From positions 1 to 15,225 of the forward strand of contig JAVBNJ010000148.1 in assembly GCA_031551625.1 (NCBI GenBank): a stretch of DNA of 15,225 nt. Direction: 5' to 3'. The stretch is from JAVBNJ01 sp031551625. Its GTDB lineage: Bacteria > Bacteroidota > Bacteroidia > Bacteroidales > UBA932. The notes under the pieces are model-generated. The model saw nothing but the letters and a program-made list of their open reading frames with translations, was not told where the DNA came from and made no database searches. Position numbers and translations under genes: made by a program. Numbering within the stretch: position 1 is the stretch's first letter; the number at the start of each line of letters is the position of its first letter. Below, one piece after another: positions 1-6,579 of this stretch.

Positions 1-243
1 AGCATCACCCTATTGAGGAGTTCGATTGAAAGCATCCGCACGGCTTCGGTCACAGGACGCTTGCAGGATATTGCCCCCTTCGACATTGTGGTGTGCTTTG
101 CCAGCCCCGGCAACACAAAAATCGTGAAGCACGTAATCAAAAACTGCCAATTTACCGACGAAACATTCTCGGCCAAAGAAGGCGATACCAAGTTGGAGAC
201 TACGCTGCCCCTGTTGCCGTCGCACATTAATTGGAACGCTTAA
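1..243 (+). CDS. Probable phage tail tube protein, C-terminal part (5' end outside window)
   Basis: The frame is open from the first base of the window, so the gene starts further left; 80 residues are visible. The visible part looks beta-rich. Near its end it has an EGDTKLETTLPLLP stretch, preceded by a short strand with NCQF. An 'EGDT + strand + LPL' ending resembles the XkdM/contractile-phage tail tube fold. A tail tube gene is also what is expected immediately before the tail assembly chaperones and tape measure, which follow here. It would form the inner tube inside a contractile sheath. The sheath and head genes must lie to the left. The call rests on a partial sequence plus gene order; another small tail structural protein is possible. 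Confidence 0.5.
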   Translation, partial: SITLLRSSIESIRTASVTGRLQDIAPFDIVVCFASPGNTKIVKHVIKNCQFTDETFSAKEGDTKLETTLPLLPSHINWNA

Positions 244-257
244 TCAATTTCCCCGTC

Positions 258-551
258 ATGGAATTTACACCAGAACAAATTGCAGCCTACAAAGCTCAAT
301 ATGGAAATGTGTTCCGTTACACATCCAAAGACGGGAAATGCTGTTTGTTGAAATCACCCGATTTGCAGGTTATTGATGCCTGCCGGGTGATTTCCGGCGG
401 CAGTTCCATCAAATTCGACATTGCATTGGTCGACAACTGCTGGATAGCAGGCGACGAAGAACTAAAAACAAAAGATGCATACCGGATCGGACTCTTCGAA
501 TGGCTCGGAAGTATTATCAAACGGGTCGACGGTGAACTGGAGGAGTTATAG
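258..551 (+). CDS. Tail assembly chaperone-like protein (gpG-type)
   Basis: A 97-residue acidic protein lying between the tail tube and the tape measure, the usual place for a tail assembly chaperone, which coats the tape measure during tail building and is absent from the virion. The N-terminus (FTPEQIAAYKAQYG) followed by a short beta section and 'DNCWIAGDEELKT', then a C-terminal helix ending in ELEEL, fits the gpG-like chaperones I know from Bacteroidota phages. I chose ATG 258 over an upstream in-frame GTG at 231 because 231 lies inside the tube gene and MEFTPEQ is the natural N-terminus. The stop codon (549-551) lies inside the outer stem of a strong hairpin, and the -1 frame downstream is open, so a fused longer product is possible. 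Confidence 0.6.
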   Translation: MEFTPEQIAAYKAQYGNVFRYTSKDGKCCLLKSPDLQVIDACRVISGGSSIKFDIALVDNCWIAGDEELKTKDAYRIGLFEWLGSIIKRVDGELEEL

Positions 552-610
552 CCCTCGCTAAGATACAGAAGCCAAGCGTGTCCGAGCGACACGACTTGGC
601 GAGGGCTGTA
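547..610 (+). promoter_or_regulatory. Strong nested RNA hairpin at the stop codon of the tail chaperone gene
   Basis: The outer stem pairs 547-556 with 601-610 (10 bp including one G-U; core GCCCTC/GAGGGC) and contains the stop codon of the upstream ORF. After a 14-nt single-stranded stretch (557-570), an inner stem pairs GCCAAG (571-576) with CTTGGC (595-600) and CGTGTC (577-582) with GACACG (588-593), with a bulged A at 594 and a five-base loop. No T tract follows and the next ORF runs through it, so it is unlikely to be a terminator. The GTG start of the next ORF (578) is buried in the inner stem. A structure here could stimulate recoding or control translation of the downstream ORF. Its presence is seen; the role is inferred. 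Confidence 0.7.
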
Positions 611-766
611 TCGTACAAATACCGGCTATTACGTGCCTATGTGCGCTATTACCTAAAATATCCTCCGGAAGTTTTAAATAAAATGACGACCCAAGAACTG
701 GCCGAAGCATGGAGCGATATTGTGTTTATTAGAAATAATACGAACCGAAATTATACAAGCAAATGA
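578..766 (+). CDS. Second tail-chaperone ORF (gpT-like extension), possibly made by recoding
   Basis: A 62-residue basic, helical, Tyr/Arg-rich protein (YKYRLLRAYVRYYLKY, then PPEVLNKMTTQELAEAW) directly after the gpG-like ORF. In many tailed phages the gpG-like chaperone is followed by a second frame, joined by -1 frameshifting to give a GT fusion. This ORF lies in the -1 frame of the upstream gene and that frame is open back to 536, overlapping the end of the chaperone by 16 nt. The only plain start is GTG 578, inside a stable stem and without an obvious ribosome site; TTG 596 is a weaker alternative. I see no canonical X XXY YYZ slippery heptamer in the overlap, so the means of translation is unsettled. 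The annotated start is therefore provisional. Confidence 0.5.
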   Translation: MSERHDLARAVSYKYRLLRAYVRYYLKYPPEVLNKMTTQELAEAWSDIVFIRNNTNRNYTSK

Positions 767-772
767 TGTTTA

Positions 773-1008
773 TCATTTTCCTAAATGATTCCACAGCCTA
801 AAAATCCAAATTGTATGAACAACTTTTTCACTAGTAGAAACATTATCATCCTTTTCAAAAATTGCTTTTATTAACATTACTAAGCTATAAATAACAATTA
901 TATTAATGATAACAAAAAGGTTGCAGCAAAGGCAATGATCAAGTTACTAATGGCCGCGGTAAGACCGAAAACCAGCAGCAGCAGCATCGCGAAAACAAAC
1001 CATTTCAT
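773..1008 (-). pseudogene. Frameshifted duplicate of the small membrane protein gene at 1091-1285
   Basis: On the minus strand the frame opens at ATG 1008 with MKWFVFAMLLLLVF and stops after 36 residues (TAA at 898-900). A one-base shift restores similarity to the neighbour: IVIYSLVMLIKA here against VVIYSVVMLIKA there. The shifted frame runs to a stop at 773-775 with a longer C-terminal tail (EKDDNVSTSEKVVHT...). The nucleotide offset between the copies is 276 on one side of the break and 277 on the other, so a single base was lost around 897-902. The spacing of its upstream TATATTTTG is also one base off the promoter consensus that the intact copy keeps. It is most likely a decayed copy. 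Expression of the 36-residue one-TM peptide cannot be excluded. Confidence 0.7.
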
Positions 1009-1090
1009 AACTTTTTTACAAAATATAAATTATACGAATATGTAACAATTACTGCTTTTTAATGACTTTACAAACTTAAGCTCAAAAGAT

Positions 1091-1285
1091 TTATTCTTTT
1101 TTTGTATCCCGAGAAACAGTATCATTTTGTCCCCAAAAGGCCTTTATTAACATTACTACACTGTAAATAACAACCACAATTAATGCTAACAGTAATGTAG
1201 CAGCAAAGCCAACTACAATATTAGTAGCAACTGATATTACAACGAACACCACAAGGATATTCATAAAAATCAGGAACCCTTTCAT
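1091..1285 (-). CDS. Small two-helix membrane protein of unknown function (phage moron)
   Basis: A 64-residue protein with two hydrophobic helices (about residues 2-22 and 26-51) and a short polar C-terminus rich in Asp, Thr and Lys. I chose ATG 1285 rather than GTG 1300. The copy at 1008 begins at the matching position with the same AAAA..GTTATGAAA context, and the TATCTTTG promoter box overlaps position 1300. It is transcribed against the tail operon, which is typical of a moron gene expressed in the lysogen. I recognise no family. Two-TM phage proteins of this size include superinfection-exclusion and holin-like proteins, but nothing here decides between them. Confidence 0.6.
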   Translation of the reverse strand: MKGFLIFMNILVVFVVISVATNIVVGFAATLLLALIVVVIYSVVMLIKAFWGQNDTVSRDTKKE

Positions 1286-1299
1286 AACTCTTTTTTTCA

Positions 1300-1307
1300 C
1301 AAAGATA
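1300..1307 (-). promoter_or_regulatory. Bacteroidota -7 promoter box (TATCTTTG) for the small membrane protein gene
   Basis: On the minus strand TATCTTTG matches the TAnnTTTG consensus of the Bacteroidota primary sigma factor and lies 14 nt from ATG 1285. A clear TTTG at -33 is not visible; only T-runs occur at the expected distance. The box lies 10 nt from the start of the tape measure gene on the other strand, so the two start regions are back to back. Confidence 0.5.
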
Positions 1308-1317
1308 TAAATAAAAA

Positions 1318-3039
1318 ATGAAACTAAAAATTACACAGGCCACCCTCTCACCCGAGGCCAACAATGCCCTGCAATCTATCCTTGCAAGTTCGCAACAATG
1401 GTCCGACGAAATGACAAGACTCAACTCGACTGTTGACGCAGCAGCTTCAAAATTCTTGGCAAAACCATCCCTTTTAGATACAGCACTGAAATTTGGCCCT
1501 ATTGCAAAATTGGGAATCTCCGCTGCAAAACAAGTTTTCGATGTTCTTAGCAACCAATATATGCTGCATGCTGAAGCCGAACAGCAAACTTTGCAACTGA
1601 GCGAAGAATTAGGCAGCCGAGGCGCCGCCCATAGCCGCATGAACGAATACTACGAAGTTGCCCAAGCGGCAGCAGTGCCACTTAATCAAGTAGTAGAAGT
1701 AGGAAAAAAGTTACAGGAAGCCGGACAGTATAGCAAACAAAATCTATTGGCAGCTATCGGCAATCAAGCGCAAACGGCGCAAGGCCGCGTCAATCAATTC
1801 AACAACTCGCTGCAACAGCTACAGACCAACATAGGTGGTTCATTGGCATCCTCGTTTAATGATACCCTCTCTTGCACATCCGGAATTATTGACAAATTTA
1901 ACGAATGGATGGCTATCCCCGTAACCCAAACAATCGCCGAAGAGAAAGTGCAACTAAACTCATTGGTAGGCGCCATTACCGATGTGAACACATCGGTCGA
2001 ATCGCGCAGCCGGCTGTTGCAAGAGTTGCAAAACAAATACCCCGATTTTCTAAAAAACATGGACATCGAAACTGTAAAAAACGACGAATTGAAAACACGC
2101 CTCAAGGAAGTGAACGCTGAGTACCGCGAAAAAGTTAAACTTGCTTCTATGAAAGAAGCCGCCAACAAAGAAGATAAAAAACTCCACGAATTTCAAGACG
2201 AACATACACGACTTTCGATGTACCAGCAAACAGAAGCCCAAATAAAAGACATAGAATCGTGGTTTAAAACAAACACCGGCATAACCACAACTAAACCGGT
2301 ACAAAATCTTTTAGGTACGCATGTTTACCAGGTTCTACGTATCCCCAAAAAGCAAGTAGAACAGATGGAACAACGGTTAGCCGCAAATCCGAACGACAGA
2401 GAAGCGGATGAATTTATTACCCATTATCAAGACTATATGAGTGCTATAGATGAACGTTTTGACTTGATAAAATGGTATGAATCGCTCGACGAAATCCCTC
2501 AAAAAATAACAGAACTGGAACAACAAATGCGCACCACTCAACGTCGCAGCAACATGTATAACTTAAACGCTCTACAGCAACAGGGCAAAATGGTGCTCCA
2601 GCAGGCCAACGGCTTTGACATCAGCAGCCCTAATACTTACGAGCAATTATTTGGAAAAGACACAAAAACAGCTGCAAAGCTGGCGGATGAATTTGTAAAA
2701 CTACGCTCTACGGCCCTTGAAAAACTGCAAGAAAACGATTTCAAACGGCTACAGGAGTTTGTAAATGGCGATTTGGCAAAAGAAGCTATTACGACTACCA
2801 CGGCTACAAAACGCCAAGCGTACACCTCCTCTGCCACCAACTCCCTGTTGGAGCGGCAGTACGAAACAGTTTCAACCAGCGGAAATGTAAAAAACATTGT
2901 GATCAACCTTGATAGCCTCATCGGTGTAAACAACAACACGTTTGCGGCCGGGCAGAGCCCCGAAGAAGCCGAAAACTTTACCAACAAACTAACCACTTTG
3001 CTACAATCAGTATTAAACGACGTAAACTATACAAACTAA
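1318..3039 (+). CDS. Tail tape measure protein
   Basis: A 573-residue, largely helical protein rich in Gln, Asn, Lys and Glu, placed after the tail chaperones and before the baseplate genes, where a tape measure is expected. The N-terminal third is Ala/Gln/Ser-rich with a short apolar stretch (about residues 50-75). The middle holds heptad-like sequence such as QLNSLVGAITDVNTSVESRS and 'LLQELQNKYPDF', a pattern I associate with Bacteroidota tape measures. The C-terminus (about 515-573) turns beta-like with VKNIVINLDSLIGVNNN. At about 0.15 nm per residue, 573 residues would set a tail of roughly 85 nm. The stop codon overlaps the start of the next gene (TAATG), suggesting translational coupling. 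Confidence 0.85.
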   Translation: MKLKITQATLSPEANNALQSILASSQQWSDEMTRLNSTVDAAASKFLAKPSLLDTALKFGPIAKLGISAAKQVFDVLSNQYMLHAEAEQQTLQLSEELGSRGAAHSRMNEYYEVAQAAAVPLNQVVEVGKKLQEAGQYSKQNLLAAIGNQAQTAQGRVNQFNNSLQQLQTNIGGSLASSFNDTLSCTSGIIDKFNEWMAIPVTQTIAEEKVQLNSLVGAITDVNTSVESRSRLLQELQNKYPDFLKNMDIETVKNDELKTRLKEVNAEYREKVKLASMKEAANKEDKKLHEFQDEHTRLSMYQQTEAQIKDIESWFKTNTGITTTKPVQNLLGTHVYQVLRIPKKQVEQMEQRLAANPNDREADEFITHYQDYMSAIDERFDLIKWYESLDEIPQKITELEQQMRTTQRRSNMYNLNALQQQGKMVLQQANGFDISSPNTYEQLFGKDTKTAAKLADEFVKLRSTALEKLQENDFKRLQEFVNGDLAKEAITTTTATKRQAYTSSATNSLLERQYETVSTSGNVKNIVINLDSLIGVNNNTFAAGQSPEEAENFTNKLTTLLQSVLNDVNYTN

Positions 3040-3653
3040 TGGCTATACTTACTATACAAATACCGGAACACCTGCATGTGGGCATGGCGGTATCGAATGC
3101 ACTAAACACCGCAGCCTTTGCTCACGCGGGTACTAAGAATATGCTTGCAAAAAGCAATTCATACAGGGCTGCGTTACCTACCATAGAGCCTATTACCAAC
3201 GAAGAGATGCTAAGTTTCGGAACAATATCTATGTTTGGAACAACAATCAGCAATGAAATCAAGTTTAAAACCAAAAGTGGCATTACCTTTTCTTTGGCTG
3301 ATATAACAATAGATGTATCTATAAAAAACGCCATCGTCAGTACTCCTTTAATAGGAGTAAAAGGAATGGTAAAAGAAAAAACAGGTTCTGAGGATTATGA
3401 AATCATTATTAATGGATACCTATGGAATGAAAAGCCTAATGCCTTCCCTATTGCAATATTAAAAGATTTTATCAAATGCATAGAAGATGAAGGAAGCATA
3501 GAAATATCCTCAAAACAATTAGATGCTTTTGGAATTCGCAGAATAGCTTTAAAAGAATATAAGGTTCCTCAAAATGAAATGACACTTATAAACCGCCAGA
3601 AGTTCATACTTACTTTCTTGTCCGATATTGATATTGTATTGGAATTTAATTAA
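3039..3653 (+). CDS. DUF6046-like phage baseplate/tail protein
   Basis: A 204-residue protein directly after the tape measure, sharing a TAATG overlap with it. The central and C-terminal part has the pattern I know from DUF6046 proteins of Bacteroidota phages: a strand repeat with 'VSIKNAIVSTPLIGVKGMVKE', then 'SEDYEIIINGYLW', a helix with a short 'KCIEDEGSIEISS', then LDAFGIRRIALKEY and a strand-rich end 'QKFILTFLSDIDIVLEF'. By position it takes the place of the LysM/gp53-type proteins that join the tape measure or tube to the hub. The second half is more AT-rich than the tape measure. The exact role in the baseplate is inferred from order. Its end overlaps the convergent minus-strand gene by 4 nt. 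Confidence 0.7.
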   Translation: MAILTIQIPEHLHVGMAVSNALNTAAFAHAGTKNMLAKSNSYRAALPTIEPITNEEMLSFGTISMFGTTISNEIKFKTKSGITFSLADITIDVSIKNAIVSTPLIGVKGMVKEKTGSEDYEIIINGYLWNEKPNAFPIAILKDFIKCIEDEGSIEISSKQLDAFGIRRIALKEYKVPQNEMTLINRQKFILTFLSDIDIVLEFN

Positions 3654-4021
3654 CGAACACCTGGATAATTCTCTACAAACGTTATAGTAAAATCAGCATA
3701 GGATTCCACAAATTGAATAGTAAAATCTTCATATCGCTCTACAAATTGCCATTCACCACAGTTATTAGGATATCGTTCCACTAGTTTAACATTTAAGTCA
3801 GAATAAAAATCTTCAATACGAACTTTAAAATCAGCATAGGCTGTAACAACACGAACTTTACCATATAGCTTTTTGTCCTTACACTTGCAATCCTTCAATT
3901 TGCTTTCGGGTTCCGGAGTTTCGGTATTGGCAGACAATGCAACAGATGCCTTTTCATCTTCAGCCATTGCCATGGCACAAGTAACAACAAGAAGAAATAC
4001 TATACAAATCAGCGACTTCAT
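3650..4021 (-). CDS. Secreted repeat protein resembling the 7(1) septoil knot (DUF6150-type) family
   Basis: A 123-residue protein with a clear signal peptide (hydrophobic residues 4-20, cleavage likely after AMAMA). A Pro/Glu/Ser-rich linker and a Lys/Cys patch (DCKCKDKK, 44-51) follow. From about residue 55 to the end there are six short repeats of roughly 11 residues built on 'hxhhxxYxDF': VVTAYADF, IEDFYSDL, VERYPNN, VERYEDF, VESYADF, VENYPG. An Asn/Gly break falls after repeat three. This layout, with a Trp after the break and a PG.R-like end, matches my memory of the septoil-knot family, small secreted proteins of unknown function. It lies opposite the tail operon between two baseplate genes and has its own promoter, so it is probably a moron expressed in the lysogen. 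Periplasmic or surface location is inferred. Confidence 0.6.
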   Translation of the reverse strand: MKSLICIVFLLVVTCAMAMAEDEKASVALSANTETPEPESKLKDCKCKDKKLYGKVRVVTAYADFKVRIEDFYSDLNVKLVERYPNNCGEWQFVERYEDFTIQFVESYADFTITFVENYPGVR

Positions 4022-4038
4022 AATAGTACATTTTTATA

Positions 4039-4071
4039 CAAAGATAACATGTTTATTTTAAATTGCACAAT
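4039..4071 (-). promoter_or_regulatory. Bacteroidota-type promoter for the secreted repeat protein gene
   Basis: On the minus strand TATCTTTG (4039-4046) matches TAnnTTTG. ATTG (4068-4071) lies 21 nt upstream, a near match to the TTTG -33 element at the usual spacing. The -7 box is 17 nt from ATG 4021. The promoter overlaps the first codons of the baseplate hub gene on the other strand. Confidence 0.6.
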
Positions 4072-5026
4072 AAAATTCGAAAAAGACGACGGAAAAACCG
4101 CCACATTGAAACATACCGGAGGAGTTTCCGTAGTAACATCCGTTAATACACTTACCGACACTTGCCAGCTAATGCTCCAAAAAAAACTCGGTAAAGACAG
4201 TAGCTCCAACAAAGCATTGTTTCAGCGCGGCGACAAAGTTACTGTGGAGTTGGGCTATGACGACAAACTTGAAAAAGTGTTTACAGGTTTTATCAAGGAT
4301 GTTACGTTAAGTGACAAGCTAGTACTCGACTGCGAAAACGAAGCATGGTTACTAAAACAAATAAAGCTACCGGCCAGCCATGAACCCAACTTTAATTTAA
4401 AAAATTTTGCCGATACGCATTTAACCCGATTTAACCCTAAGGTTTTCAGTATGGATATGGGAGAAGTGCGAATCAATGCCGATACGCCGGTTTCAAAGCT
4501 ACTCGAACAATTTATGAAAAGCGCTCCATTACGGTTTTTTTTCCGCGAGGGTGTTTTCTATGGAGGGTTAAACGAAACCTTCATGCAAGCAGAAAATGTG
4601 GTTAAAACACACAAGTTCATTGCCAACCGGAATATTATCAGCAAAAGCCTTACTTACACAAAAGCCGAAGATGTAAAAATACAAGTAGTAGCCAAAGCGG
4701 TACTGAAGAACAATAAAGTACTGGAGTGTAAAGAACCAAGCGACGGCGAAGGGGAAATACGTACATTCCTATGTCCCAACATTACATCGGAAGATAAGCT
4801 GAAAGCGTTTGCAAAAGATACGCTGGCCGGTTTTAAAGTAGATAAAATCACAGGGAACATAGTGGCCTTCGGCCGGCCTTTTGTACGCAAAGGAGATATT
4901 GTCCACCTGTTCGATGATGAAGCAGAGGACTACAACGATAAAAAATTCTTTGTAACGGCCGTTACCTATAGCTTCGGCACAGCAGGCTACCGTCAAACCA
5001 TTACCTTAGGAAACAGAATAAATTAA
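4049..5026 (+). CDS. Baseplate hub protein (late control D / gp27-like)
   Basis: A 325-residue protein that fits the gpD/gp27 hub fold. The N-terminal beta domain has 'FQRGDKVTVELGYDDKLEKV' then FTGFIKDV and LVLDCENEAWLLKQ (about residues 58-106). A middle domain follows with 'DTPVSKLLEQFM', 'LRFFFREGVFYGGL' and 'ISKSLTYTKAEDVKIQVVA' (about 145-215). The end has GRPFVRKGDIVHL and KKFFVTAVTYSFG (about 275-313). The hub forms the ring that connects tube and spike. ATG 4049 is preceded only by AT-rich sequence. The minus-strand secreted-protein gene separates it from the preceding tail gene. The stop overlaps the next start (TAATG). Confidence 0.8.
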   Translation: MFILNCTIKFEKDDGKTATLKHTGGVSVVTSVNTLTDTCQLMLQKKLGKDSSSNKALFQRGDKVTVELGYDDKLEKVFTGFIKDVTLSDKLVLDCENEAWLLKQIKLPASHEPNFNLKNFADTHLTRFNPKVFSMDMGEVRINADTPVSKLLEQFMKSAPLRFFFREGVFYGGLNETFMQAENVVKTHKFIANRNIISKSLTYTKAEDVKIQVVAKAVLKNNKVLECKEPSDGEGEIRTFLCPNITSEDKLKAFAKDTLAGFKVDKITGNIVAFGRPFVRKGDIVHLFDDEAEDYNDKKFFVTAVTYSFGTAGYRQTITLGNRIN

Positions 5027-5457
5027 TGAATACCATAGCAGCACTCATACAGAAAATAGCCCATAGTGGCGAACAGGCACAGGTGCTTGTATGCACAGTA
5101 GATACCGTAAACGGCAACACCTGCGATGTTACCCCAATCGATAAAAGCCTTGCGCCGCTCAAGAAAGTACGGCTTACAGCATTCGAAGAAAAGTCGGGAA
5201 TAATCATAACTCCTAAAAAAGACAGTTTCGTCATCATCCATATGCTCAGCCATGTAGATGCCTATGTGGCCCTATTCTCGGAAATCGAAAAGGTCAGTTT
5301 AAAAAACGAACAATACAGCTTGCGCCAAGCATTCGACGACTTGCTCGACGCTATTACAAAACTTACGGTAACCACCGGCACCGGCCCATCGGGGCAGCCT
5401 ATAAACATGGCCGACTTTCAGCAAATACAACAAAACATCAGTAAATTTTTAGAATAA
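5026..5457 (+). CDS. Small baseplate spike-like protein (gpV/gp45 OB-fold type)
   Basis: A 143-residue protein. Residues about 15-95 look like a compact beta barrel: VLVCTVDTVNGNTCDV, KKVRLTA, SGIIITPKKDSFVIIHML and DAYVALFSEIEKVSL. This fits the OB domain of the spike base (gpV/gp45-like), expected directly after the hub. The rest is a helix (SLRQAFDDLLDAITKL) and a Gly/Thr/Pro-rich linker ending in a Gln-rich helix. There is no long beta-helix needle, so a pointed tip would have to come from another protein, perhaps the 80-residue product that follows. It overlaps the hub stop by the TAATG arrangement. The fold is inferred from sequence pattern and order. Confidence 0.55.
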   Translation: MNTIAALIQKIAHSGEQAQVLVCTVDTVNGNTCDVTPIDKSLAPLKKVRLTAFEEKSGIIITPKKDSFVIIHMLSHVDAYVALFSEIEKVSLKNEQYSLRQAFDDLLDAITKLTVTTGTGPSGQPINMADFQQIQQNISKFLE

Positions 5458-5462
5458 AAACT

Positions 5463-5705
5463 ATGCCTTTAGTTAAAGCCACATTGCAAACCGCTATTGA
5501 AGCGGCATTCAAAGCACAAACAAGTAAAACAGACAACCCTGATGCTGCGCTAAGCGACCTGGCCGACAAACTGGCCACCGCTATTGATGCGTTTGTAAAA
5601 AGCGGCACAGTAACCGTGAAAGCAGGCATTGCCGTAACCACCACAGGTAGCCCTACTACACAAACCGGCGCAACCACTGCCACAGGGACAGGAACAATCA
5701 GTTAG
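5463..5705 (+). CDS. Small baseplate-associated protein of unknown function
   Basis: An 80-residue protein beginning 5 nt after the spike-like gene. The first half is helical and Ala-rich with an acidic stretch (AALSDLADKLATAIDAFV). The second half is Thr/Gly-rich beta-like sequence: 'VTVKAGIAVTTTG' then SPTTQTGATTATGTGTIS. I have a memory of similar short proteins with a TTTG...TGTGTIS end in phage baseplate cassettes, but know no function. It could be a spike tip or a small structural subunit. The downstream palindromic element separates it from the rest of the baseplate operon. Confidence 0.55.
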   Translation: MPLVKATLQTAIEAAFKAQTSKTDNPDAALSDLADKLATAIDAFVKSGTVTVKAGIAVTTTGSPTTQTGATTATGTGTIS

Positions 5706-5712
5706 AAATATT

Positions 5713-5914
5713 TTATCCACGAACCGTAAGCTCAGCGAAGCTAATTACACCAATGACACGAATTCAAGATACATATAGACACTATGAAATTCCGATTACA
5801 CGAAGTCCCAAAACTTCGGGACAAATTCGTGTAATGATTTATAGAGACACTTCTCTGTAGCGTTTCGTGATAATTTGTGTCATTAGCTTCGCTGAGCTTA
5901 CGGTTCGTGGATAA
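5713..5914. repeat. Nested palindromic (MITE-like) intergenic element
   Basis: Exact 33-bp inverted repeats (5713-5745 and 5882-5914) bound a 202-bp segment that fills the gap between two baseplate genes. Inside lie an imperfect inner pair (AATGACACGAATT near 5752-5764 against AATTTGTGTCATT near 5872-5884) and a central hairpin. The hairpin pairs ATTACACGAA (5795-5804) with TTCGTGTAAT (5826-5835) and GTCCC (5805-5809) with GGGAC (5818-5822). The RNA could fold into one long hairpin. There is no coding capacity. I see no clear target duplication in the flanks, so transposition is inferred. It might also act as a processing or attenuation site within the operon. Confidence 0.7.
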
Positions 5915-5929
5915 CCAAAAATAAATAAT

Positions 5930-6280
5930 ATGAATGGAATTTTATTGAACAACAAGTACGAAAAAATCGTGGTTAACGGCCAGGTGCTGGACAAAGACGA
6001 CCCGAAGCACCCCTACGGCGACCTGCAAGTACGCCACGATTCGAAATTGCGCCACAAAACACTGGTGGTGGGCGATACCGAGGCGCAGGTAACCGAACAC
6101 GTGTTGCGCGCCTACCCGGGCGAGTACAAGGAAGCGCCCACGCTGGGCGCCCACGTAACCGACCTGCTGCACGGCGCACCCGACCCTTTCTGGAAAGGCC
6201 ACACGATGGAAATGCTGCAATCGCAACTGATAAACGTGTCGACCATTGCAATAGACGGAACCACTATAACAATTGAATAA
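5930..6280 (+). CDS. gp25/gpW-like baseplate wedge protein
   Basis: A 116-residue protein. The C-terminal two thirds show the gp25-like pattern: GDTEAQVTEHVLRAYPGEYK (48-67), then EAPTLGAHVTDLLHG, a helix EMLQSQLI and a final strand pair 'NVSTIAIDGTTITIE'. The 'PGEYKEAPTLGA' stretch corresponds to the 'GEW...P..G' core of this family. The protein forms part of the baseplate wedge that triggers sheath contraction. The N-terminal 45 residues form a short beta extension. This gene and the next are noticeably more GC-rich than the genes on either side. ATG 5930 is preceded by AT-rich sequence. The next gene starts 3 nt after the stop. Confidence 0.65.
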   Translation: MNGILLNNKYEKIVVNGQVLDKDDPKHPYGDLQVRHDSKLRHKTLVVGDTEAQVTEHVLRAYPGEYKEAPTLGAHVTDLLHGAPDPFWKGHTMEMLQSQLINVSTIAIDGTTITIE

Positions 6281-6283
6281 CTC

Positions 6284-6577
6284 ATGAAAGCAACCCTAAA
6301 AGACGGGCAAAGCCTGTGGGACATAGCCCTGCTGGCCACCGGCGCCACCGAAGCAGTGTTCGAAGTGGCGGCAGCCAACAACGTAAGCCTCGACGACGAC
6401 ATGGCCATCGGCACGGAGCTCGACATCCCGGCCATTGCCAACCGGGACATAGTAACCCACTACACCGTCAACAAACTGGCGCCCGCTACCGGCATGGGCA
6501 ACACCGGCGGCGAAACCGCCCTGCTCGAAGACGGCATCGAATTCTGGACCATCGAATACGACTTTGTAGTTAGTTGA
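6284..6577 (+). CDS. LysM-like tail/baseplate protein
   Basis: A 97-residue protein whose residues 5-50 form a LysM-like motif: 'LKDGQSLWDIALLATGATEA' followed by VFEVAAANNVSLDDD, then an 'IGTELDIP' strand. The 'GQSLWDIA...N.....L..G..L.IP' order is diagnostic of LysM. Phage tail LysM proteins usually lie in the baseplate, where they bind neighbouring tail parts rather than soluble peptidoglycan. The C-terminal half (51-97) is not LysM and ends with FWTIEYDFVVS. It is tightly linked to the gp25-like gene (3-nt gap). Confidence 0.65.
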   Translation: MKATLKDGQSLWDIALLATGATEAVFEVAAANNVSLDDDMAIGTELDIPAIANRDIVTHYTVNKLAPATGMGNTGGETALLEDGIEFWTIEYDFVVS

Positions 6578-6579
6578 CA

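Larger units (their letters stand above)
773..1285. repeat. Tandem direct duplication of a small membrane-protein gene
   Basis: Two head-to-tail copies on the minus strand: 773-1008 (broken) and about 1050-1285 (intact). Shared blocks include 'ttattaacattact' near 868-881 and 1144-1157, and 'gcagcaaag' near 923 and 1200. Their distances differ by exactly one base, which locates the deletion. Both copies also share the AAAA..GTTATGAAA start region. Confidence 0.7.

Noticed and set aside
547..610. Transcription terminator after the tail chaperone
   Set aside because: The stem is strong but no T tract follows, and an ORF with phage-like sequence runs straight through it.
1009..1090. Possible extra gene or RNA between the two membrane-protein copies
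   Set aside because: It is only AT-rich sequence that would hold the 3' region of the intact copy and the decayed promoter of the broken one. I saw no ORF or stable structure.
1221..1640. 139-codon minus-strand ORF across the start of the tape measure
   Set aside because: It overlaps both the tape measure and the small membrane protein gene, is Cys/Ser-rich without motifs, and would begin inside the tape measure.
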